Assembly: GCA_041686375.1 (NCBI GenBank)
Contig: JAWLEB010000004.1
Coordinates: 75,174 to 139,173, forward strand
DNA: 64,000 bases
Reading direction: 5' to 3'
From: JAGXLC01 sp041686375
GTDB lineage: Bacteria; Bacteroidota; Bacteroidia; Bacteroidales; UBA12077
Below the pieces are notes generated by a model. That model saw nothing but the letters and a program-made list of their open reading frames with translations, was not told where the DNA came from and ran no database searches. Shown in pieces: positions 36,394 through 45,742 of the stretch. Position numbers and translations under genes: made by a program. Every line of letters starts with the position of its first letter. Within the stretch, counting starts at the first letter, position 1.

Positions 36394-36972
36394 ATGTTAG
36401 ACATTATCATTGAACTGGATACGAAATTATTTTTGTTTTTGAACGGCCTTAATTCCTCTTTCTGGGATACGGTGATGTGGTGGATAAGTGATAAGGAATT
36501 CTGGTATCCTTTCTATGGCATTTTAATATTAGTTATGGCATGGAAATATAAATGGAATGCTGTTGTGACCATATTGTTTATCGCTTTGACTATAACTCTT
36601 GCAGATCAGATTTCTGTGAAAGGTTTTAAGGAAGTTTTTGAAAGGTTTAGGCCTTCTCATAATCCTAGTCTGGAAGGAATGATACATCATGTGAAAGGTT
36701 ACAAAGGAGGGAAATTCGGTTTTGTTTCTTCTCATGCTGCAAATACTTTTGCTTTTGCCGCTTTTACATCGCAGTTGTTCAAAAACAGGTATTTTAGCTG
36801 GTTTATTTTTTGTTGGGCAGCAATAGTTTCCTATAGCCGTATTTATCTGGGTGTTCACTATCCCCTGGATATTTTAGGTGGAGCATTGCTCGGTTTTCTA
36901 CTTGGATGGTTCGTATTCAGACTTTACTTATTGACCGGGAATCGTTATCTTAGGCAAACATTCCAGGGATAA
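36394..36972 (+). CDS. PAP2-family membrane phosphatase
   Basis: 192 residues with five to six membrane helices. The three phosphatase motifs are KEVFERFRPSHNP (KxxxxxxRP), SSHAANTFA (SxxH) and SRIYLGVHYPLDILGG (SRxxxxxHxxxD), forming the histidine-based active site on the periplasmic side. Candidates are undecaprenyl-pyrophosphate phosphatase, lipid A phosphatase or phosphatidylglycerophosphatase. The sequence alone does not decide. The gene starts 9 bases after obgE and is likely cotranscribed. Confidence 0.94.
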   Translation: MLDIIIELDTKLFLFLNGLNSSFWDTVMWWISDKEFWYPFYGILILVMAWKYKWNAVVTILFIALTITLADQISVKGFKEVFERFRPSHNPSLEGMIHHVKGYKGGKFGFVSSHAANTFAFAAFTSQLFKNRYFSWFIFCWAAIVSYSRIYLGVHYPLDILGGALLGFLLGWFVFRLYLLTGNRYLRQTFQG

Positions 36973-37070
36973 TTTTGTTTTCATTTGAACGAAGTTATTT
37001 AGTTGGATGTTGGATATTTTTTAGAACAGTGAGAAAACGACAAGTTTAAAATTTTTTAAAAAAACAATGT

Positions 37071-38057
37071 ATGCTCTGTATAAAAAATTCAGATACCAAT
37101 CCCTATTTTAATCTTGCTGCTGAAGAATATGCCTTAAAAAACTTCAGTGATGAGATGTTTATGTTATGGCGAAACAAACCCTCTATTATTGTGGGCATAC
37201 ATCAGAATACGCTTGCTGAAATCAATTTTGATTATGTAAAACAGAACAATATTGACGTGATAAGAAGATTATCGGGAGGAGGCGCGGTGTTTCATGATCT
37301 TGGTAATCTGAATTTTACCTTTATAAAAAATTTGAACAGAAACATCAGCAAAGTTGATTTCAGCACATTCACAAAACCAATAATTGATGTTTTACGTTCT
37401 ATGGGACTTGATGCCAACTTTGAAGGAAGGAACGATATTGTTATTGACGGCAAAAAAATTTCTGGTAATGCTCAACATGTGGGCAGTAACAGGATGATTC
37501 ATCACGGAACCCTGCTGTTTTCGTCTGTGATGACTGATCTTTCCAATGCGTTGAAGATCAATCCGCTTAAATTTAAAGATAAAGCTGTGAAATCTGCTAA
37601 GAGCAGAGTAACGAATATTGAGGACCATCTTCAGGATAAAATGGATGTTCTGGAATTCAGAGACCGTATTATGGACTATATTATTCTGGCGAATAAGGAT
37701 GCTGAGCTTTATGAATATACAGAAGAAGACAGGGCAAATATCCATCAGCTTGTTGAAGAAAAATACGGCACGTGGGATTGGAACTTCGGTTCTTCTCCTA
37801 AATATAATTTTGAGAAACTGATAAAAACCTCCGGTGGAAATATCGAGTTCCATATCAATGTTGATAAAGGAGTTATGAAAGATATTAAAATTTACGGAGA
37901 TTTTTTTAATACACTGAATACCAAAAATGTGGAGGAATTATTGAAAGGAACTCCCCATGAGGAAGGGAAAATAAAAGAAAAACTGGATAGTATATATTTT
38001 AACAAATACTTCCACAAGGTCAAGAAGAAGGAGTTTCTCTCAGGGTTTTTTAGTTAA
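37071..38057 (+). CDS. lplA: Lipoate--protein ligase
   Basis: 328 residues; activates lipoate (or octanoate) with ATP and attaches it to lysines of 2-oxoacid dehydrogenase and glycine-cleavage proteins. The N-terminal catalytic domain has EEYALKNF, the lipoate-binding RRLSGGGAVFHDLGNLNF motif and the DGKKISGNAQ lysine motif. The C-terminal accessory domain (about 245-328) is present, so this is a full LplA. A gap of about 100 bases separates it from the PAP2 gene. Confidence 0.95.
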   Translation: MLCIKNSDTNPYFNLAAEEYALKNFSDEMFMLWRNKPSIIVGIHQNTLAEINFDYVKQNNIDVIRRLSGGGAVFHDLGNLNFTFIKNLNRNISKVDFSTFTKPIIDVLRSMGLDANFEGRNDIVIDGKKISGNAQHVGSNRMIHHGTLLFSSVMTDLSNALKINPLKFKDKAVKSAKSRVTNIEDHLQDKMDVLEFRDRIMDYIILANKDAELYEYTEEDRANIHQLVEEKYGTWDWNFGSSPKYNFEKLIKTSGGNIEFHINVDKGVMKDIKIYGDFFNTLNTKNVEELLKGTPHEEGKIKEKLDSIYFNKYFHKVKKKEFLSGFFS

Positions 38058-38103
38058 ATATTTCCGGCGAAAAAAGAAAGATTTATACTATCATGTATTG
38101 ATT

Positions 38104-38904
38104 TTAGGGTAAACTGTTTTGAAAATCACTATAGCGTTCCGTAAAATTATCACCCGGCGGAGAGCCAATATTCTTCCATACCTCATCAATAGCTTCAATT
38201 CTGTTTCCGGGATTCGGATGCGTGCTGAGAAATTCCGGTGGGCTTGTACTGTTACTTTCTTTATATAATTTCTCGAAAAATCCAGCCACCCCTTTGGGGT
38301 ATAAGTCTGTGTCTGCTGAATATTTCACCGCATATTCATCAGCTTCGTATTCATGATCGCGGCTAAATTTAAGGTTTCCTAAACCTAATGCCAGATCTGC
38401 TGCTATTTCTGCCCACGCTTCCGGATCTTCCCCAAGAATTAGTCCCAACAGAAACTGAAATCCATAAACTTTCGTCATTTGATTAGTAGAATGGCGGCGA
38501 TCGGTATGAGCCATTTCATGTGCCATAACTCCGCCAAACTGAGCCTCGTTATCAAGGTATTTAATGAGGCCTGTATAAAAATACATATATCCGCCCGGTA
38601 CGGCAAAGGCATTCAAAACATCATCATCCTTAATAATTCTTACTTCCCAAATAAAATCATCAACATGATTCAATTCTTTGGATTGAAGCAGATCATCTCG
38701 TATTCTTTCAAGATGTGTATATGCATCGGAATACTGAGATTCAGAAAGTACATTATATTCACCACTACTCATAATTTCATGGTCAAAATCAGCTCCAAAT
38801 TGTTTGTCCTGCTGAAGTGTAAAAATATTAATTCCATCATTCTCACTACATGAACTGAGTAGAAGTAACAAAATTACTGAAAAACTTACGCTTATTCTGT
38901 TCAT
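38104..38904 (-). CDS. M48-family metalloprotease, lipoprotein
   Basis: 266 residues. The lipobox LLSSC puts a lipidated Cys19 after a short signal peptide, so the protein is membrane-anchored and periplasmic. The zinc motif HEMAH lies in GGVMAHEMAHTDRRHS near residue 130. The third ligand Glu lies in EYEADEYAVKY, and a C-terminal STHPNPGNRIEAI segment is typical of the BepA/YfgC-LoiP branch of M48. Such proteins take part in quality control of outer-membrane proteins. No TPR domain is present, so it is closer to LoiP. Transcribed alone. Confidence 0.94.
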   Translation of the reverse strand: MNRISVSFSVILLLLLSSCSENDGINIFTLQQDKQFGADFDHEIMSSGEYNVLSESQYSDAYTHLERIRDDLLQSKELNHVDDFIWEVRIIKDDDVLNAFAVPGGYMYFYTGLIKYLDNEAQFGGVMAHEMAHTDRRHSTNQMTKVYGFQFLLGLILGEDPEAWAEIAADLALGLGNLKFSRDHEYEADEYAVKYSADTDLYPKGVAGFFEKLYKESNSTSPPEFLSTHPNPGNRIEAIDEVWKNIGSPPGDNFTERYSDFQNSLP

Positions 38905-38995
38905 TTGAATATCGTTGTATTATGTTATTATTTTGAAAAATAAATCCGCCTTTACCGTGTTTGGCAACAGATGGATCCGCATTCTATTCATCGTT

Positions 38996-39137
38996 TTTTG
39001 TCTACGTTACTGGATGAGGTTTTCATTTGGATAAAGTTAGATTATTAGTTTCATGCTCTGAGACTTATTGCTACAAAAGTCAACGTAGGTTCATTCTGCA
39101 TCCCATGGAACCCTCATGCTTTATATATAGGTTTTTG
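38996..39137. repeat. Two-module dispersed repeat, copy A (order X-Y)
   Basis: Module X (38996-39027, ttttgtctacgtta...) is followed by module Y (39031-39137). Y begins with 57 bases identical to the second copy at 53842-53898, then continues with weaker identity through catcccatggaacc. In copy B the same modules occur as Y then X. The element fills much of the 358-base gap between the M48 and SDR genes; no protein is encoded and nothing else is seen in the gap. Confidence 0.75.
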
Positions 39138-39262
39138 TGTATTTTTGTGCCCTTTTGTGTGTTCTGCTTGACTTGATATTGCTTTATATTTCTTCATTTG
39201 AAAGATAGTAAAAAGAAAGGAAAAATAACCGTCTGGTCCAAAATTCAAAAGAAAATTGACAT

Positions 39263-39982
39263 CTACAAATCTCTCAAATCCAGTAATGGATCTTTGAATT
39301 TGTCAGGGTTGTTGATTACATCGGCAAAATAACGTGCAACAATTGCCGGCTCTTCTAGGTTTCCTTCTTTTTTTAACTGAATAAACCTGTCCAGCTCGGG
39401 GAAATTTTCCGGTTCTACCTCCCTTATTTCATCCTGCATTTCAGTGTCTACTATGCCCGGAGCTATGGAAAATACTTTAACAGGATTATCTTCGTTTTCT
39501 TTTTGCTCGTCTATAATCACACGGGCATACATTTCCAGTCCTGCTTTCGTGGAACAATATGTACTCCATGATTGAATCGTATGTCGTGCTGCACCTGAGC
39601 TTACATTAACAATTATTTTTTCTGCAGGATTATCTTTATAAGTATGAATGAATTTATTGGTGAGTATTGCAGGGCTAATTAAATTTATATTATATGATTG
39701 AATAATTTTGTCTGTTTCAAGATTGCCTACCTGCGTTACATGACCCAGCATTCCTGCATTATTAACTAAAACAATCTTTTCAGCATCATTGTGCTGCTTA
39801 AACTGAAAATTTTTTGTTTGCTCTAAATCATTGAAATCAATTGTTATATGCTCATATTGATTTTTTTCAATTGTGGAATGCCTTGACATTCCGTACACAT
39901 AATTGTCTTTACTTTTAAAAAGCTCCTCGGCAATTGCTTTACCGATTCCTCTGCTGGTACCGGTTACATAAAAATAGTTCAT
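39263..39982 (-). CDS. Short-chain dehydrogenase/reductase
   Basis: 239 residues, classical SDR. The cofactor motif TGTSRGIG is at residues 8-15, LVNNAG is in the middle, the catalytic Ser is in VNVSSGAARH and the Tyr/Lys pair is in YCSTKAGLE. The Arg in MSRHS after the second strand suggests an NADPH preference. The overall pattern resembles the sepiapterin-reductase or benzil-reductase branch. The substrate is unknown. It is divergent from the nitroreductase gene. Confidence 0.92.
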   Translation of the reverse strand: MNYFYVTGTSRGIGKAIAEELFKSKDNYVYGMSRHSTIEKNQYEHITIDFNDLEQTKNFQFKQHNDAEKIVLVNNAGMLGHVTQVGNLETDKIIQSYNINLISPAILTNKFIHTYKDNPAEKIIVNVSSGAARHTIQSWSTYCSTKAGLEMYARVIIDEQKENEDNPVKVFSIAPGIVDTEMQDEIREVEPENFPELDRFIQLKKEGNLEEPAIVARYFADVINNPDKFKDPLLDLRDL

Positions 39983-40132
39983 AATCTTTGAATTATTTTT
40001 TTATAGCTTTAAATTAAGAACAATAAATTGTTTTTACAAGTATTTAATGTTTGGTGTTGAAAAAAAATATATATAAATTATTGAGATATAGAAAACTATT
40101 TTATAATTTATCCCCCAATAAAACTTAAACCT

Positions 40133-40750
40133 ATGGAATTAAAAGAAGCAATAAAGAAAAGAGCGAGTATTCGAACTTTTAAAGATACCGCGATACCAGC
40201 AGAAGACCTGAAAGAATTGGTTAAGATGGGAGGGCAGGCGCCAAGTGTCAACAATTACCAGCCATGGACATTCTATGCCATTACAAACAATAAGTTAATG
40301 GGGAAGATGGCAGATAAAATAAAAGAGAAAATAGAAGAAATTCCTGAAAATGAATCTAAAGCTTCGGGTAATATAAAATCCCAGGTGGAATGGTTTTCCA
40401 CTTTTTTTGAATCCGCTCCGACGGTTATTGCCTTAGCCATGGATGAATATGAATCAATTCTGGAGAAAGGGGTGAAAATATCACATAACGATATTAATGC
40501 TATGCGTAATTATCCCGATATTCAAAGTGCCGGAGCTGCTATCCAGAATATTTTACTGGCGGCAGTGGATATGGGCTATGGAGCCTGCTGGATGAGTGCA
40601 CCTATGATTGCAAAAGAAGATTTGGAAGAGATTATTGGCGTCAAAGAAAATGCCCACTTGATTGCTTTTGTTGCTCTGGGTGTACCGGCACAAGATGTAA
40701 AACCTAAGGAAAAGAAACCACTGGACGAAATTTTTAAACTAATTGAATAG
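40133..40750 (+). CDS. Nitroreductase-family flavoprotein
   Basis: 205 residues. The FMN-binding start KKRASIRTFKD, the GGQAPSVNNYQPW segment and the AAIQNILLAAVDMGYGACWMS region are those of the nitroreductase family, whose members reduce nitro groups, quinones or flavins with NAD(P)H. The C-terminal VALGVPAQDVKPKEKKPLDEI follows the usual ending. It lacks a ferredoxin domain. Its real substrate is not deducible. It is followed 31 bases later by the M28 peptidase gene in the same direction. Confidence 0.93.
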   Translation: MELKEAIKKRASIRTFKDTAIPAEDLKELVKMGGQAPSVNNYQPWTFYAITNNKLMGKMADKIKEKIEEIPENESKASGNIKSQVEWFSTFFESAPTVIALAMDEYESILEKGVKISHNDINAMRNYPDIQSAGAAIQNILLAAVDMGYGACWMSAPMIAKEDLEEIIGVKENAHLIAFVALGVPAQDVKPKEKKPLDEIFKLIE

Positions 40751-40781
40751 TATCTTTATCAAATGAAAAACCACTGCTAAA

Positions 40782-42446
40782 ATGATAAAAAGTAGTATAA
40801 TTTACATAGCATCAGCTATAGTGATAATTTTGTCTGCCTGTGCCAAAAAAGATCCTGTTCAACAGGCCAATGAAACTATTAAAGTAAAAGATCTCGAAAA
40901 GTATGTAAAAACCTTGGGTTCTGATGATTTTCTTGGGCGAAAACCCTTCACGGAAGGAGAAAAAATTACCATTGATTATCTCAGCGAAGAATTTGAAAAA
41001 ATGGGCCTTGAGCCGGCAAATAACGGACGTTACTTGCAAAAAGTTCCTATGGTTGAAGTTTCTGTGCATCCGGATGAGAAAATGATTTTTAATACCCCTG
41101 GGAAAAATGTTTCGCTAAGCTATAGAGATGAATTTGTGGCTACGACCCGCTGGCTTACTGATGAAAAAATTACACTTGACAACTCTGATGTTGTTTTTGC
41201 CGGTTTTGGTATCAATTCTCCTGAATATGATTGGAATGATTATGAAGATATTGATGTAAGAGGAAAAACCGTCATTGTTTTTGTAAATGATCCGGGTTAT
41301 GGAACAAATAACGAAGAGCTGTTCAACGCCAATGCGATGACCTACTATGGTAGATGGACATATAAATATGAAGAAGCGGCAAGGCAAGGTGCCGAGGCTA
41401 TACTTATTATTCATGAGACCGGGCCGGCAGGATATCCTTTCAGTGTATCACGAAACGGAGCGGTGGTTCCAAAGCTATATCTCAAACCGGATGACAATTA
41501 TCAGTCGAGGTGTCCCGTAGAAGGATGGTTAACCAATGAGGCGGCAGATGAATTGTTTTCCACACTTGGTTATGAACTGGAAGATTTGAAAGAGCAAGCC
41601 CGCAATCATGATTTTACACCGGTTGATCTGAATGCTTCATTGTCTTTCTCGATGAAAAGCCAACATACTTTCAACGATTCCTATAATGTTATGGGTTACA
41701 TTCCCGGGACGGAGAGAGCCGATGAAGTTATTATCTATTCTGCTCACTGGGATCATTTTGGAGTTGACTCCTCTCTGGAAGACGACTCTATCTATAATGG
41801 CGCTGTAGATAATGGTACATCACTGGCATGGATGATGGAAATAGCAGACGCTTTTACTTCTCTTGATGAAAAACCGAAGCGCTCAGTTATGTTTTTTGCT
41901 CCAACTGCCGAAGAGCAAGGGTTGATCGGTTCAAAGCATTATGTTAACAGCCCTGTTTTTCCGCTTCATAATACAGTGGCAAACATTAATAATGATCTCA
42001 TGTTACCTTACGGAAGATATAAGGATATTATGGTAACCGGCCACGGGCAATCGGAACTGGATGATTTATTGGAAGAATTGGCAGAAGACTATGACCGGTA
42101 TGTATATCCAGACCCTAACCCTCATACAGGCATGTATTATCGTTCCGACCATTTTGCTTTTGCAAAAAAAGGTGTGCCTGCATTATTTGCCAGGGGGAAT
42201 TGTGACTCCAGGGAGCACGGTAAAGAATGGGCTAAAGAAAAAGAAAAGTTCTGGCTTGAAAACAGATATCACAAACCCAGTGATGAATACAATCCTGACA
42301 CGTGGGATTTAAGCGGGATAAGAGATGACGCCCGGATCATGTTTCATTTGGGTTATAAACTGGCTAATGATACCATCTTCCCTGCCTGGGAGGAAGGCTC
42401 CGAGTTTAAATCGCTGAGAGAAAAAATGATTGAAAATCAACAATAA
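40782..42446 (+). CDS. M28-family zinc aminopeptidase, lipoprotein, with PA domain
   Basis: 554 residues. The signal peptide ends at a lipobox (ILSAC), giving a lipid-anchored enzyme. A protease-associated (PA) insertion spans about residues 130-270. The two-zinc centre is seen in SAHWDHFG (His, Asp), NGAVDNGTS (bridging Asp), PTAEEQGLIGS (catalytic Glu) and YRSDHFAFAKKG (His). The domain order matches secreted M28 aminopeptidases. It probably takes the dipeptides and peptides made by DPP7 and DPP4. The gene for a secreted repeat protein begins just after its stop. Confidence 0.94.
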   Translation: MIKSSIIYIASAIVIILSACAKKDPVQQANETIKVKDLEKYVKTLGSDDFLGRKPFTEGEKITIDYLSEEFEKMGLEPANNGRYLQKVPMVEVSVHPDEKMIFNTPGKNVSLSYRDEFVATTRWLTDEKITLDNSDVVFAGFGINSPEYDWNDYEDIDVRGKTVIVFVNDPGYGTNNEELFNANAMTYYGRWTYKYEEAARQGAEAILIIHETGPAGYPFSVSRNGAVVPKLYLKPDDNYQSRCPVEGWLTNEAADELFSTLGYELEDLKEQARNHDFTPVDLNASLSFSMKSQHTFNDSYNVMGYIPGTERADEVIIYSAHWDHFGVDSSLEDDSIYNGAVDNGTSLAWMMEIADAFTSLDEKPKRSVMFFAPTAEEQGLIGSKHYVNSPVFPLHNTVANINNDLMLPYGRYKDIMVTGHGQSELDDLLEELAEDYDRYVYPDPNPHTGMYYRSDHFAFAKKGVPALFARGNCDSREHGKEWAKEKEKFWLENRYHKPSDEYNPDTWDLSGIRDDARIMFHLGYKLANDTIFPAWEEGSEFKSLREKMIENQQ

Positions 42447-42450
42447 TTAT

Positions 42451-43542
42451 ATGTTTAAATCTTTAGCTGGCTTCTTATTTTTGTTTTTATTTCTGGTTTC
42501 ATTAGAGTCATATTCTCAGGGATTAACAGCTTTTTTGAATTTCAGGGAGCAGTTTATTGTATTTGATAAGAGAAATTTCAGACAGCTTGAACATCTTCCG
42601 GTTCGTTCATTTAAAACGGGGAAATGGGGTGTAGCCTATATAAAGCATAATGGCACACTAATGGTTTATACCAACGGTCAGGAAATTGAACTCTCCAATG
42701 TGGTGTCTGATTATGTGATTACAGAGTCGCTGTTGGTATATCATTACAATAAGCATATGTTTGTTTTCGATGACATGGAAAAAAACAAACTTTCCATGGA
42801 TGCTGACTATTTCAAAGTCGATAATGAAGTGGTGGCTTTTTATGACCAAATGGATAAAATCTTCAAACTTTACGATAAGGGCGAAATTTATGAAATTGAA
42901 GATGCGCTTTCCAATGATCCGGTGAGTGATTTTCAGGTTGGAGATAATATTTTGGCTTACAAAAGTCCGAATGGTTATCTGAATATTTTTTATAATGGAA
43001 ATAAGGAGCGTTTGATGTTAACACAGGGGCGCCCCAGCTATAAAACAGATAAGAATATTGTAGCCTATTATGATGTAAACGAGTCTTCTTTTAATGTTTA
43101 TGATAAAGGAACCATCCATCAATTGAATTACTTTAAACCAGATTCTTATGAAGTTGCTGATAACCGTGTTGTTTATGTTGATGATACAGGTGATTTTATC
43201 GTTTATGAAAATAATGAAAGTAATATAATATCGACTATGACTCCGGATGAATACTATGTGGAAGATAGCCTGATTGTATACAAGGAGCAAGGCTACCTGA
43301 AATGTTACTATGATAAGGAAGTTTACACACTGGAAAATTTTTTTCCTGAGCAGATGAAATTACACTTCAATACATTAGCCTATGTCGATCAGCAAAATCA
43401 TTTTAAGGTTTTTCACAAAGGAGAAAAGAAAACGCTTTCCTTTGAGCCACCCAGATTTTTTGATACCAAATGGGGGGTAGTGTGGTTTATGGTTGGTGTG
43501 AGCACCAATAAGGTATTCTATAACGGAAAAGTTTATGAATAG
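42451..43542 (+). CDS. Secreted protein with about nine 36-residue repeats (predicted beta-propeller)
   Basis: 363 residues from the ATG of MFKSLAGFLFLFLFLVSLESYSQG, a signal peptide; an upstream in-frame TTG overlaps the M28 gene. The mature part is a run of about nine units of 34-40 residues with the pattern Y-x-V-x-D-N-x-V-x-Y-x-D, then F-x-V-Y-x-K-G, then L. Examples start at FKVDNEVVAFYD, YKTDKNIVAYYD, YEVADNRVVYVD and YYVEDSLIVYKE. This fits a beta-propeller with one unit per blade or half-blade. I do not recognise a named family. It sits 4 bases after the M28 aminopeptidase and is likely cotranscribed. Confidence 0.85.
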   Translation: MFKSLAGFLFLFLFLVSLESYSQGLTAFLNFREQFIVFDKRNFRQLEHLPVRSFKTGKWGVAYIKHNGTLMVYTNGQEIELSNVVSDYVITESLLVYHYNKHMFVFDDMEKNKLSMDADYFKVDNEVVAFYDQMDKIFKLYDKGEIYEIEDALSNDPVSDFQVGDNILAYKSPNGYLNIFYNGNKERLMLTQGRPSYKTDKNIVAYYDVNESSFNVYDKGTIHQLNYFKPDSYEVADNRVVYVDDTGDFIVYENNESNIISTMTPDEYYVEDSLIVYKEQGYLKCYYDKEVYTLENFFPEQMKLHFNTLAYVDQQNHFKVFHKGEKKTLSFEPPRFFDTKWGVVWFMVGVSTNKVFYNGKVYE

Positions 43543-43572
43543 TTTCCCGGTTATTTTACTTCACTGGATTTT

Positions 43573-44562
43573 TTAAAATGGCTTGAACCCTATAATTTTT
43601 CTCACGTCTTTAAGGGTCTTTGATGCACTTTCTCTAGCTTTTTCTGTTCCCTTTTTGGAAACTTTCCGGAGGTATTCATCGTCGGCGTAAATTGATTTAA
43701 AGCGTTCCCTTATAGGTTCTGTGAAGTTTATTATATCCTGTGCCAGTTGCTTTTTCATGTCTCCGTACCGAATTTTGCATGTATTGTATTGTTCTTTGAA
43801 ATACCCGACTGTCTCTTTTGAGGAGACAGCATCCATGATGGTGAAGATATTTTTAATGGGTTCAGACATTTCCTGGTTAGGCTCGGTAGGCCCTGCGTCA
43901 GTTACTGCTCTCATTACTTTTTTTTGTATTGATTTTGGCTCTTCAACCAGGTAAATGCCATTGCCCTCTGTTTTGCCCATTTTGCCAGAACCGTCGAGTC
44001 CCGGGATTTTAATCAAAGCTTCTCCGAAATTATATGGCTTAGGCTCGGGAAAGTATTCGGTTTTGTACATTGTATTGAATCTCCGGACAAATTTTCTGGT
44101 CATTTCTAAGTTTTGTTCCTGATCCTTGCCAACGGGAACTTTAGATGCGTGGTGAATAATAATGTCAGCAGCCATTAATACAGGATAAGTCAGTAGTCCG
44201 GCGTTTACATTATTTGGCTGAGTTCTTACTTTATCTTTGAAAGAAGTGGTTCTTTGCAACTCACCGACATAGGCATTCATGTTGAGTAAAAGGTATAACT
44301 CTGGAATTTCGGGAATTTCGCTCTGTATATATAAAGTAGCTGCCTCCGGATCTATTCCTGCCGCCAGATATTCAGAAAGAACATGCCTTACACTACCGTG
44401 AAGATCTTCTGGTGTAGGATAGGTGGTTAATGAATGGTAATCGGCTATAAAAAAGTAACATTCATGCTCATGTTGCATCTTGACAAAACTGTTCAGTGCG
44501 CCGAAATAATTTCCCAGATGCAGGTTGCCGGTTGATCTTATGCCGCTGACTACTTTTTCCAT
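43573..44562 (-). CDS. trpS: Tryptophanyl-tRNA synthetase
   Basis: 329 residues; charges tRNA-Trp. The class I HIGH motif appears as STGNLHLGNYFGAL near residue 10, and the KMSKS loop as GSGKMGKTEGN near residue 198. MAADIIIHHASKVPVGKDQEQNLEM binds the amino acid and ATP. Length and motifs match the bacterial TrpS. Transcribed alone, convergent with the preceding gene and divergent from the DUF4834 gene. Confidence 0.97.
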   Translation of the reverse strand: MEKVVSGIRSTGNLHLGNYFGALNSFVKMQHEHECYFFIADYHSLTTYPTPEDLHGSVRHVLSEYLAAGIDPEAATLYIQSEIPEIPELYLLLNMNAYVGELQRTTSFKDKVRTQPNNVNAGLLTYPVLMAADIIIHHASKVPVGKDQEQNLEMTRKFVRRFNTMYKTEYFPEPKPYNFGEALIKIPGLDGSGKMGKTEGNGIYLVEEPKSIQKKVMRAVTDAGPTEPNQEMSEPIKNIFTIMDAVSSKETVGYFKEQYNTCKIRYGDMKKQLAQDIINFTEPIRERFKSIYADDEYLRKVSKKGTEKARESASKTLKDVRKIIGFKPF

Positions 44563-44805
44563 AATTCAATTATTGTTTTGGTTGTTTTTAGACCCTGGCT
44601 GAAATTCACATTTTTTGTAATGGCTTGCCAGCCGCGAAAATTATCTTATCATGCTTCAAAAAATGATCTTTACAAGGTCAGTGCAAAAATATAAAATGTA
44701 ATCCAAATAAATTATTTATAACTTGTTTTGAGTAATAAAACATTATTATTTTTGTTCGTATTAAAAGAAAATTCTAGTAGTAATATTAATGTAATTTTAA
44801 GTATT

Positions 44806-45054
44806 ATGCTCACTTTGATAAAAATATTTTTCTTTTTTATACTTATTGTTTTTGTTGTTGGTTTTATTTCACGATATCTTTTAGGTAGATATTTTAAAAA
44901 TATCAGAGATAATATGAACAAACAATACAGGGAAAGTCACCAAAGGAGCAAACGTGAAGGGGATGTAAGTATCAACTGGACTAGCAAAAAGAATAAAAAG
45001 CACTTTAAAAAAGATGAAGGGGAATATATTGATTATGAAGAGCTGGATGAGTGA
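44806..45054 (+). CDS. DUF4834-family small membrane protein
   Basis: 82 residues from the ATG of MLTLIKIFFFFILIVFVVG. The open frame extends 26 codons upstream but without family resemblance. One N-terminal transmembrane helix is followed by a basic-then-acidic cytoplasmic tail (GRYFKNIRDNMNKQY; GEYIDYEELDE). This is the arrangement of DUF4834, a family confined to Bacteroidota with unknown function. It lies between the divergent trpS and the convergent sulfur operon, with a bidirectional terminator behind it. Confidence 0.85.
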   Translation: MLTLIKIFFFFILIVFVVGFISRYLLGRYFKNIRDNMNKQYRESHQRSKREGDVSINWTSKKNKKHFKKDEGEYIDYEELDE

Positions 45055-45162
45055 TTTTTGTTCGCGCTCCGGGTTTCTTGTTTCACGTGGAGCTTATTAG
45101 AAGGGGATGACCATGTTGTTTTTTCCAGGCTTAGAGTTATTAATCTGTATAGAGCAAATATT

Positions 45163-45199
45163 AATAAAGGCGATTCTATTTCCAGGAATCGCCTTTATT
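45163..45199. terminator. Bidirectional terminator
   Basis: A perfect 14-bp stem (aataaaggcgattc and its complement) with a 9-base loop. It is followed on the plus strand by a T-rich tract and on the minus strand by tttattaatattt, so it can stop both the DUF4834 transcript and the convergent sulfur operon. Confidence 0.85.
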
Positions 45200-45223
45200 T
45201 TTCAGTCAGGGACTTAATCTGTT

Positions 45224-45727
45224 TTAGGTGAAAATGATTTGCGCATTTTCACCTGCTGCCTTATCGTAGAATTCACCTACTGTAAGAATATCTGAAACAT
45301 GTTCGCTCAGGTTTTCTTTCTTGAGCTTAAACATATCAAATGCAAGCTGACATGCATATATCTCTCCACCTCCTGCTGTAATCATATCAAGAAATTCATC
45401 TACAGGGGGGACATCCAGCTCGTCCATCTGTTTTTTCATCATTTTCGATACCATGGGCTGTATACCAGGTATTAAGCCTAATAGTTTTGGCATTCTCCAT
45501 CCGTTTGGCATTCTTAGAGCAGGATTACCTACTGTTGCTGTCTGGAGCTTGTTCATCCTTTTCTTGATAATGGCATCCATGCCAAAGAATGTAAAAAAGA
45601 GTTTTACTTCTTTACCTTCCATAACCGCACCATTTGCAAGAACCAATGCTGCATAAACATCTTCAAGATTGCCTTTGGCGCATATTATGGATACTTTATC
45701 TATGTTTGCTTTTTCTTTTTTTTCCAT
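45224..45727 (-). CDS. DsrE/DsrF/DrsH-like family sulfur-transfer protein
   Basis: 167 residues of the DsrE_2 type. The Rossmann-like core starts KVSIICAKGNLEDVYAALVLANGA and contains a long basic, Met- and Pro-rich insert (PNGWRMPKLLGLIPGIQPMV) typical of the membrane-associated or peroxiredoxin-like DsrE branch. It has the conserved cysteine in GGEIYACQLAFDMF. Relatives carry sulfane sulfur as a persulfide. It is the last gene of the SQR-DUF1641-TusE-DsrE operon, 15 bases behind tusE. The inferred role is accepting or delivering sulfur within that relay. Confidence 0.9.
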   Translation of the reverse strand: MEKKEKANIDKVSIICAKGNLEDVYAALVLANGAVMEGKEVKLFFTFFGMDAIIKKRMNKLQTATVGNPALRMPNGWRMPKLLGLIPGIQPMVSKMMKKQMDELDVPPVDEFLDMITAGGGEIYACQLAFDMFKLKKENLSEHVSDILTVGEFYDKAAGENAQIIFT

Positions 45728-45742
45728 TTTGTTAAATTTTTA

